From: CAWJMN01 sp963844055
GTDB taxonomy: Bacteria; Planctomycetota; Planctomycetia; Pirellulales; Pirellulaceae
Assembly: GCA_963844055.1 (NCBI GenBank)
Contig: CAWJMN010000002.1
Span: 558,001 to 622,000, forward strand
Direction: 5' to 3'
Length of the DNA: 64,000 nucleotides
Positions 56,561-64,000 of this stretch are shown here, piece after piece. Within the stretch, counting starts at the first letter, position 1; each line of letters opens with the position of its first letter. The position numbers and the translations under genes are program-made. Below the pieces are notes generated by a model. The model ran no database searches. It was not told the DNA's origin and saw only the letters and a list, made by a program, of their open reading frames with translations.

Positions 56561-57718
56561 TTAATCCAGTGGCTTAGCCGTTAGCGAGTAAAGGCCAAAC
56601 ACATCGTTGCCTGGAATCTCGTTTACGTTGTCTTGAAAGCCACCACCTGCGGGGAAGCCCGTGTTCAGGTAGCCATCTTTATTGAGGTCGCGATAGCCAC
56701 GCACGCTGCCATCCGCAAACAGCAGGTTGCAGCTATTGCGATGTACAAATGCAAAGTCGCGATAATCCTGGCGAACTTCACGATTCCAAATCTGCCACCA
56801 GCCACCAGCACCTTCACGAGCTAGGCCACCAGAAAAGAACGGCGTTGCAAAGGCGTTACCACCTGTACCGGTGAAAGTCCGAACAGGACCAGGCGTAAAG
56901 GATCGAACCGTTAGCTCGCCCGCGTTGGCATCGCCAATCGACTGCGAAAGCGGAGCCAAGTTGACGTTGCCACCATCACCTAGCAGCGGAATAAAGCTTG
57001 CCGAAACCGAAGAGTCCGCTTGCGAAAGCCGCATCGGCCCCAGCGTTCCGCTGCGATAAAGTGCACTCGCACCACAGCCACCACTTGGCACCAAGTTTCC
57101 CCCTTGGTCCAGAACAACACCACCTCGCACCAAAAACCAACTGGCGGTGTAATTCGTGTTGTAGTGTTGCTTAAAAATCCGTTGCTCAACCAATTGACGA
57201 CGCGATTCCGAAGCCGTTGGAAACGCCGCCGCAATATTGCGGCAAGGGTTTAGCTGAATCGTTCCATCAGGCAGCGTCTGCGGAGCCGTCCCAAGCACCG
57301 GCACACAAACCGCGCCACCAAAACCCGAGGCGTCCGCAGAGATCAAGTCGTTATAGGTCTCCGAAACACGTGAGGTGTTCGAGGGACACAGCATCTTGCC
57401 GACCGGTGTCCCTTGGTTCACCACATCAGCAACCCAGCCAATTTCCGTAACGCTTCCATCCTTCAGCCAGTCAAATGCACCCGTGCACAGCTGACCATTT
57501 TTTTGTTCCGCATTTCCCATCAATGCCACGCCAAGTTGACGTAGATTGTTTTGACAGGCCGAATTGCGTGCCGCCTCGCGAGCCATACTCAGCGCTGGCA
57601 ATAGCAACGCCACCAGCAGGCCAATGATCGCGATGACCGTCAACATCTCCACCAGCGTAAAACCCGCCGCTGGCCGATTTTGCCCATTTACTCGTAGCTT
57701 CATTTTTTTCTCGTTCAT
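56561..57718 (-). CDS. DUF1559 pseudopilin-like protein 2
   Basis: 385 residues from ATG 57718, AGGAGG upstream. A longer leader (about 19 residues) ends in PAAGFTLVEMLTVIAIIGLL, the pilin-type cleavage site with Glu at +5. SACQNNLRQLGVALMG and the C-terminal CNLLFADGSVRGYRDLNKDG fit DUF1559. Shares the overall plan with the downstream paralogue but the central parts differ considerably. Confidence 0.93.
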   Translation of the reverse strand: MNEKKMKLRVNGQNRPAAGFTLVEMLTVIAIIGLLVALLLPALSMAREAARNSACQNNLRQLGVALMGNAEQKNGQLCTGAFDWLKDGSVTEIGWVADVVNQGTPVGKMLCPSNTSRVSETYNDLISADASGFGGAVCVPVLGTAPQTLPDGTIQLNPCRNIAAAFPTASESRRQLVEQRIFKQHYNTNYTASWFLVRGGVVLDQGGNLVPSGGCGASALYRSGTLGPMRLSQADSSVSASFIPLLGDGGNVNLAPLSQSIGDANAGELTVRSFTPGPVRTFTGTGGNAFATPFFSGGLAREGAGGWWQIWNREVRQDYRDFAFVHRNSCNLLFADGSVRGYRDLNKDGYLNTGFPAGGGFQDNVNEIPGNDVFGLYSLTAKPLD

Positions 57719-58150
57719 GGCTCGTAGCCCTCCTGTTTCTATTAGACGGCCCACCTGTGACACGTCTGGTCCAGTCACCTGAACTCCACCGCCGATTTTC
57801 TTTTGGCGGATTTTGCGCCCTTATTTGCAACTAACATCTTCGTTAGGCGTGAAGTACGGATGAGACATCGGAGAACTTTCCGCTCAGCATTGCGTGAAGC
57901 GGCCGCGTAGGAAAAATGAAGAACTCGTGAAGGCCCGGCAGAATAGCCAATCAAATTACCCCACTTACCGAGTCAAACCTTTTCGAGCGATCTCCCATTT
58001 GCCCGATGGGCGATTAAAAACATTTGAAGGCTGTTTTTCCTTTTTCTCTTGGGAAATACGGCCATCCCGAGTAACCTTCGCTCACCGCGAACTGGCGACC
58101 GCGACACTCTCGTTTTGGGAAGTTACTTGGGGTCTTCAAGAGAACTCATC
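57719..58150. other. Divergent intergenic region upstream of glmS
   Basis: About 430 bases. The conserved core of a glmS ribozyme was not recognised. A short AAAAACA/TGTTTTT hairpin lies near 58016-58040. No gene supported. Confidence 0.4.
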
Positions 58151-60025
58151 ATGTGTGGAATCGTCGGTTACGTTGGCACCCAGCCCGCTGCGGAAATTTT
58201 GATCTCGGGACTGAGGCGGCTGGAGTATCGCGGATACGATAGTGCCGGAATCGCCACCCTCACTGGCGATCAAACCTTCCACATTGCGAAAGCGGTGGGA
58301 AAAGTAGATACGCTGGCGCAGCGCGTCAGCAAAACGCCGGTCCCTGGCTGGGTCGGAATTGGACATACACGCTGGGCCACCCATGGTCCTCCAACCGAAG
58401 CCAATGCGCATCCCCACGTGGGTGGTGATCGCGTTGTTGCCCTCGCCCATAATGGCGTGATCGAAAATTACGCCGTTCTCAAAGAGGCACTCCAGCAAGA
58501 CGGTGCGATCTTTCAATCATCCACCGATACCGAGGTGGTTGCGCATCTGGTCGCCAGTGCGCTGCAAGCTTTAGAAAGTTCCTCTCGTCGTTTTCCGGGC
58601 GATGAGCCTTATGCCATCCTTGTGGCCGCCGTACGTGAAGCAACTTCGGTGCTACGTGGCACGTTTGGACTTGCCATCCTCTTTCGCGATTATCCCGGCG
58701 TCATCGTTGCAGCTCGCCAAGGGAGCCCATTAGTCCTGGGAATTGGCAAAGGCGAACACTTTTTGGCAAGCGATGCCTCGGCCTTGGCAGGACGAGTAGA
58801 AAAGATCGCCTACTTGGCCGACCATCAACTGGCAGTAATCACCGCAAGCACGCTAAAGGTCATCGACCGTGACCAACTTCCCGTACAGCACATCACGCAC
58901 AAGTTGCAAGTCGATACCACGGATGTACAGCTCGGCTCGTATCCCCATTACATGCTCAAAGAAATCTATGAGCAGCCCGAGACTCTAGAAAACGCACTGC
59001 GGGGTCGTCTAAGCGATGATGATGCTACTGCCGTTTTTGGCGGCCTAAACTTACCGGCCCAAGAACTAGCCAAGGTAAACCGAATCCTGCTGACAGCTTG
59101 CGGCACCAGTTGGCACTCTGCATTGCTGGGTGAATACCTAATCGAAGAATTGGCACGAATTCCTGTTGAGGTGGAATACGCCAGTGAGCTTCGCTATCGA
59201 AATCCACCAATCGACAATGGCACACTCCTTTTTGCAATTACACAAAGCGGCGAGACGGCTGATACGCTTGCTGCACTTCGCGAAATCAAACGCAAAGGTC
59301 ATCCTACCCTTGCCATTTGCAACGTCGTGGGCAGCACCATCGCCCAAGAGGCCAGTGGCGGCGTCTATTTGCATGCAGGCCCTGAGATTGGCGTTGCTTC
59401 CACCAAGGCCTACACTTCGCAGTGCATGACGCTCGCGCTCTTGGCCCTCTATTTCGGCCGTATGCGGCACCTTAGCTATGAAGCCGGCACTCGCCTGATC
59501 CATCAACTGCGACAAGTTCCCAAGCTCGTGCGTCAGACGCTGCAAACGCACGATGCCGTGCAACGCATTGCCGAGAAGTACGCCGGATGCAACAACTTTT
59601 TATACCTCGGTCGCCAAGTCAACTTTCCCACGGCACTGGAAGGCGCACTAAAGCTCAAAGAGATCAGCTACATCCACGCGGAGGGCTATCCTGCCGCTGA
59701 AATGAAGCACGGGCCGATCGCGCTGGTCGATGAGAAGACGCCCAGCGTGTTCATCATGCCGCAATCGGGCGTCTACGACAAAGTGCTTTCCAACCTTGAA
59801 GAGATCAAAGCCCGCAGTGGCCCGGTAATTGCCATCGCTCCCGAAGGAGACAAGCGAATTGCACAATTGGCCGACGATGTCATCTATGTGCCGCGGTGCG
59901 AAGAGGTGATTTCGCCGATGATCAATATCGTTCCGCTGCAATTACTGGCATACCACATTGCGGTACTGCGTGGCTGCGATGTCGATAAGCCACGCAACCT
60001 CGCCAAGAGTGTTACGGTCGAGTAA
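58151..60025 (+). CDS. glmS: Glutamine--fructose-6-phosphate aminotransferase (isomerizing)
   Basis: 624 residues from ATG 58151, needed so that the nucleophile is Cys2 (MCGIVGYVG). Class II glutaminase domain (GHTRWATHGPPTEANAHPH), two SIS domains (TACGTSWHSALLGEYLIEEL, AITQSGETADTLAAL, and GVASTKAYTSQ) and the C-terminal DKPRNLAKSVTVE. It makes glucosamine-6-phosphate, the first step to UDP-GlcNAc for LPS and peptidoglycan-related sugars. Confidence 0.97.
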   Translation: MCGIVGYVGTQPAAEILISGLRRLEYRGYDSAGIATLTGDQTFHIAKAVGKVDTLAQRVSKTPVPGWVGIGHTRWATHGPPTEANAHPHVGGDRVVALAHNGVIENYAVLKEALQQDGAIFQSSTDTEVVAHLVASALQALESSSRRFPGDEPYAILVAAVREATSVLRGTFGLAILFRDYPGVIVAARQGSPLVLGIGKGEHFLASDASALAGRVEKIAYLADHQLAVITASTLKVIDRDQLPVQHITHKLQVDTTDVQLGSYPHYMLKEIYEQPETLENALRGRLSDDDATAVFGGLNLPAQELAKVNRILLTACGTSWHSALLGEYLIEELARIPVEVEYASELRYRNPPIDNGTLLFAITQSGETADTLAALREIKRKGHPTLAICNVVGSTIAQEASGGVYLHAGPEIGVASTKAYTSQCMTLALLALYFGRMRHLSYEAGTRLIHQLRQVPKLVRQTLQTHDAVQRIAEKYAGCNNFLYLGRQVNFPTALEGALKLKEISYIHAEGYPAAEMKHGPIALVDEKTPSVFIMPQSGVYDKVLSNLEEIKARSGPVIAIAPEGDKRIAQLADDVIYVPRCEEVISPMINIVPLQLLAYHIAVLRGCDVDKPRNLAKSVTVE

Positions 60026-60045
60026 CTCGCACAACAAAGGTTCGC

Positions 60046-61485
60046 TTAAGCAATCAGCGCATCGATCACCTTGCCGTGAATATCCGTCAAACGGAAATCA
60101 CGACCGGCGTATCGGTACGTCAGCTTCAAGTGATCAAACCCAAGTAGCTTTAGCATGGTCGCATGTAGATCATGCACATGAACCGGGTTTTCGACAGCCT
60201 TGAAACCAAATTCATCGGTTGCCCCGTAAACCTGGCCCCCCTTCACGCCGCCCCCTGCAAGCCATGTCGTAAAGCCCCAGTGATTGTGATCGCGGCCATT
60301 GATTTTGCCCGCATTAGAACCAGCTTGCGGCAATTCAACCGTCGGCGTACGGCCAAACTCTCCGCCCCAAAGGACAAGGGTCTCTTCAAACAGGCCAAGT
60401 CGCTTTAGGTCGGCAAGTAGTGCTCCAATCGCTTGGTCACACTGCTTGGCCAAATTGCGATGCTGCACTTCGATATCATCGTGGCTATCCCAAGGTTGCC
60501 CTTCACCATGCCACACCTGCACAAATCGCACACCACGTTCAATCAGACGGCGAGCAATCAAAATCTGCCTGGCTTGGACACCCGGCCCATAAGCATCGAG
60601 CACTTCTTTTGTTTCACGTGAAGTATCAAATGCTTCCGCAGCTTCGCCTTGCATCCGATAGGCAAGTTCAAATGATTGAATCCGCGACTCTAATGCTGGA
60701 TCGGCCGCATGCTTCTTGGCATGCATCGCATTTAGCTTTGTCAGCAAATCCAACTGCTTACGCTGAGCTTCTGGAGGCAGATAATTATTGCGAACGTTCT
60801 CAATCAGCTTTTCAATATCGGTGTGAGCCGGATTGATGTAGGTTCCTTGAAAGACACCCGGCAGAAATGCCGATTGCCAGTTCTGTTGACCGCAAATTGG
60901 ATAGCCGTTGGGAACCATCGAAATGAAGCCCGGCAGGTTTTGATTCTCGGTCCCCATTCCATAGGTGAGCCAAGATCCAAAGCTTGGACGGACTTGCCGC
61001 GATTCGCCGCAGTTCATCAGCAACAGCGACGGCTCATGGTTGGGAACATCGGCATGCATCGAGCGAATGACCGCAATATCATCGATGTGCTTGGCCGTGT
61101 TGGCAAACAGCTCGCTCACTTCGATACCGCTTTGCCCGTACTTCTCCCATTTAAAAGGGGACGGGAATGCCGCACCGGTTTTTCGTTCCGTTGCCAAACG
61201 CACAGGAATTTCTTTCCCCGCGTACTGCTCCAGCGAGACCTTGCGATCAAACGTATCCAGGTGCGAAGGTCCACCGTTCATGAACAGATGGATTACTCGC
61301 TTGGCCTTGGCAGGAAAATGCGGCGCACGGGCCGCAAGCGGGCCGCCAACGGGAGCTGCCGAAGCTTCCGGTGCAGGAGATTGTCCGCGGGCCTCATCCG
61401 CCAAGAGGCCGGCAAGCCCAACCAGCCCCATTCCCATGCCCCCTCGGGCGAGCATTTCGCGGCGTGTTAGCATCGGATCCATCAT
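60046..61485 (-). CDS. DUF1501 domain-containing Tat-exported protein
   Basis: 479 residues from ATG 61485. Tat-like signal LTRREMLARGGMGMGLVGLA, then DUF1501 features RVIHLFMNGGPSHLDTFD, GGEFGRTPTVELPQ, GRDHNHWGFTTWLAGGGVKG and HATMLKLLGFDH. Belongs to the alkaline phosphatase superfamily by fold; no activity is known. Downstream partner of the DUF1549/DUF1553 gene, intact here, unlike the copy at 18522-19876. Confidence 0.93.
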   Translation of the reverse strand: MMDPMLTRREMLARGGMGMGLVGLAGLLADEARGQSPAPEASAAPVGGPLAARAPHFPAKAKRVIHLFMNGGPSHLDTFDRKVSLEQYAGKEIPVRLATERKTGAAFPSPFKWEKYGQSGIEVSELFANTAKHIDDIAVIRSMHADVPNHEPSLLLMNCGESRQVRPSFGSWLTYGMGTENQNLPGFISMVPNGYPICGQQNWQSAFLPGVFQGTYINPAHTDIEKLIENVRNNYLPPEAQRKQLDLLTKLNAMHAKKHAADPALESRIQSFELAYRMQGEAAEAFDTSRETKEVLDAYGPGVQARQILIARRLIERGVRFVQVWHGEGQPWDSHDDIEVQHRNLAKQCDQAIGALLADLKRLGLFEETLVLWGGEFGRTPTVELPQAGSNAGKINGRDHNHWGFTTWLAGGGVKGGQVYGATDEFGFKAVENPVHVHDLHATMLKLLGFDHLKLTYRYAGRDFRLTDIHGKVIDALIA

Positions 61486-61543
61486 GATCAAACCCTACGT
61501 TTCTATTGCCTTAGCCAAAACCAAAACCAGTCGCAAAACTTAC

Positions 61544-64000
61544 CTAGTCAACAAACAGGAACTCATTGGTCCCTAGAAGTAACTGGCAATACTGCTGCCA
61601 TGGGTTCAGCTTAATCTTCTCTCCATCACGATCCGCCACCGACTGCACATACTCTTTTCCTAGCGTGCGTTCTTCTTCGCTAGGGTTTCGTCCAAACACC
61701 AATCGATAAAGGGCTTGGACCTTGTCATCATCACTAGCAGCACTAGCAACTTCTGGCCGTTCCAGCAGCTTCTTGGCTTGATCGACCGCCAACGACGAGT
61801 TCAAAAAGAACAAGGCCTGCTGGGGGACGCTCGTATTGGGACGCAGCGCGGTGCTTTGATCGGGACTTGCCAAATCAAACACCCGGAAGAACCCGGGCAA
61901 GTCTTGCCGATCCAAATAGGCATACACAGCGCGACGGTGAGAGTAAGTCCCCCCCGTCAACATCACAGGCTGGCCTCCAATGCGCAGATCTAACTGGTCG
62001 GCCGCTGCCAACAGGTTATCACGCATCGGCTCCATCTCGAGACGACGAACATTCATGCGCCACAGCAGACGATTTTCCGGATCAGCCGCACGAGCCTCAG
62101 GACGATCAGCGCTCGATTGCCGATAAGTGGAGGAGCTCAGAATCTGCCGATGCAGGTCCTTCAGCGAGCCCCCCTGCCGCAGCAATCGATCTGCCAAATA
62201 GTCCAAAAGTTGCGGATGGGTCGGTGGCGCACTTCGTACGCCAAAATCACTGGCCGTGACGACCAGCCCCATTCCAAAATGCTGTTGCCACATGCGGTTG
62301 ACCATCACACGGCGCGTAAGTGGGTTGCTAGGCGAGACCAGCGCTTCCGCCAATTCAAGCCGACCACTTCCCTTCTTAAAGGGCTGGCGTTCGTTGCCCG
62401 TCAAAGCGACCAAAAACTGCCGTGGGACATCTTTCCCGGGCCGGCCGGGGTTGCCGCGAAGTAAGACCTTTGGTGCAAAGAGATCGGGCTTGTCTTCCAT
62501 GATCATGGCACGAGGAGGAGCAGCGGGCGAAGTTGCCACCCATCGATCGACTTCCACTTCGACTCGCTTCCGCATGTCGCGAACTTCGCGATTGAAGAAG
62601 TTGACGATCTCGGCCGGTGGCAAATCGGTGGGTGAGCCAGCGGCCACCAGCACTTCGGCCAGCATTCGATCCGCGGGGTCCATCTTGGCGAGGACTTCTT
62701 CATTGGCTCCTGCCGACTGCCAGGCAACATAGGCTGCTTTAATGACCTTGCCATACAGCTTGGGGACATCAAATCGCGTTTGAACCGGCTCGGCCAAAAA
62801 GGCCGCCTTCAGCTTGGGATGAATCTGCCCTGGTTCTAGTCCCTCTGGCCGTTGCAGGATCTTGGCGATCACTTCGCCAGACTTTCCAGGGAAGTCGCCA
62901 GGAGGGAGCGGAGTCAATTCAGCCCACAAAGACCACAGCGCTGAATCATTCTTGGCACGTTCGCCAAGATACTTTTGCCAACGATCAACCACCTTGCGAT
63001 TCAAGTCATGCGGGCTGGTCGAAATGAAGTTCAGCGTCGCCAATACCGCTGAGCTCCGGCTCGCTGGCGAGTGAACGTGCCAAATAATCGGCAACTTGTT
63101 GGCGATAACGCTCAATCAATTCGAGCCGTTTATCGACATCAAACTTGGTGACAGCGTCACGTCGCTTTTTCAGTTCAGCCTCATACGCTTGGTATTCGGC
63201 CGTCTGCTGCGGACTTCCAATCAAAGGCAGCTCGCCCGGCTCACGACTGCTCGCAAACACGCCAAATAGCGAATAGTAATCCTCCGCAGGAATTGGGTCG
63301 TACTTGTGATCGTGGCAGCGGGCACAGGTAACGGTGAGCCCCAACAAGCCGCGAGTCACCACGTCAATTTGATCATCCATGTCATCATGGAAGTTGTTGA
63401 ACTTGCGCCCGTCGTCAAAAAGCCCATGGCAGCCAATTCATCACGATGCGAATTGGTTGGCAATTGATCCGCCGCCAACTGGTACTTTACAAAGTTCTCA
63501 AACGAGATGTCTTGATTGAGGGCGGAGATCACCCAGTCGCGATAGGTATACGAATAAGGATAACGGCGATCCGCTTCGCCAAAGGTATAGCCCTTGGTGT
63601 CTGCGTATCGTGCTACGTCCAACCAGTGCCGCCCCCAACGCTCTCCATATCGAGGGGAAGCCAGCAAACGATCCAGTTGTCGTTCGTACGCATCGGGACT
63701 GGTGTCGGCCGCAAACGCTTCGAGCTCTTCGTAGGTCGGCGCAATACCTGTCAGATCGAGTGAAAGACGTTTCAGCAAAGTCCGTGGATCAGCAATGGCC
63801 GATGGCGTTTGTCCTGCTTCGCGCAGCTTCTGAACGATGAAGGCATCGATAGGACCATGCGCCCAACTGGCCCAATCCCCCAAGGGCGGAACTTCTGGAG
63901 CGACTACAGGCTGAAATGACCACTGCGATTTGCGAGCAGCGTCTACTCGCTCGGGCATGCCCAGGGTAGCAGTCGCGCTGGCTGCACTTTGAGGCCAAGG
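61544..64000 (-). pseudogene. DUF1549/DUF1553 protein, 5' incomplete at window edge and twice frameshifted
   Basis: The frame is open to the window end, so the N terminus lies outside. Part 1 (to about 63410) has SQWSFQPVVAPEVPPL, RLSLDLTGIAPTYEELEAFA and YGERWGRHWLDVARYADTKG. One missing G in the run at 63408-63410 leads to part 2, RKFNNFHDDMDDQIDVVTRG with CARCHDHKYDPI. A second break near 63040-63080 leads to part 3 (to 61544), DUF1553, with RVMVNRMWQQHFGMGLVVTA and FGRNPSEEERTLG. Pairs with the DUF1501 gene downstream. Confidence 0.88.

Noticed and set aside
57719..58150. glmS ribozyme
   Set aside because: The spacer lacks a recognisable ribozyme core; planctomycetes are not expected to have it.

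Overview
The window reads as chromosomal DNA of a planctomycete, most likely from the Pirellulales. Two DUF1549/DUF1553 + DUF1501 gene pairs, two DUF1559 pseudopilin-like proteins, several Tat-exported beta-propeller or cofactor-style proteins, a VIT/VWA protein, a planctomycete-style J-domain/zinc-ribbon protein and a DUF1573 protein all point there. No insertion sequence, CRISPR array, rRNA or replication origin was seen. One tRNA (Phe) is present.

Layout: a partial korA runs off the left edge. Next come a frameshifted PafA-like phosphatase and hldE (lipid A/heptose biosynthesis). A short AT-richer accessory stretch (about 4.7-7.8 kb) carries a DUF2971 gene and an AbiJ-like gene and lies on the 3' side of tRNA-Phe. 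From 8.5 to 35 kb there is ordinary metabolism and envelope biology: an HTH regulator, a DMFase-like Tat protein, a NfeD-like membrane protein, a class III aminotransferase with an ALDH7 dehydrogenase (probable lysine/aminoadipate semialdehyde route), a ZIP transporter, a methyltransferase with an LpxH-like phosphoesterase, the first DUF1501/DUF1549 pair, chrA, RidA, hisI, a TfoX-like protein, a GT2/membrane/cupin group, an SRAP peptidase, a large metallophosphoesterase, cutA, an NHL propeller and a PQQ-like propeller.

From 35 to 50.6 kb: a secreted protein, a GYF-domain membrane protein, a lone divergent ClpP-like protein, a lipoprotein, a VIT/VWA protein, PTS enzyme I, a three-gene acyl-carrier set (dehydratase, ACP, dehydratase-like protein without the catalytic His), a MoaD-like protein and a three-subunit xanthine-dehydrogenase-type molybdoenzyme. 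From 50.9 to 57.7 kb a minus-strand block encodes a DUF1573 protein, a J-domain/zinc-ribbon protein, an unusual PilM-like ATPase and two DUF1559 pseudopilin-like proteins. glmS and the second DUF1501/DUF1549 pair close the window.

Two things stand out. First, the PilM-like protein appears circularly permuted: the segment that normally ends PilM is at its N terminus, and the gene stops, before a clean terminator, exactly where that segment should follow. Second, seven single-base frame disruptions affect six otherwise well-conserved genes. Several sit in short G/C runs, which suggests sequence error more than real gene decay. Other observations include an exactly 187-bp-period repeat between the two DUF1559 genes and the ACP-linked dehydratase-like protein with Tyr in place of the catalytic His.
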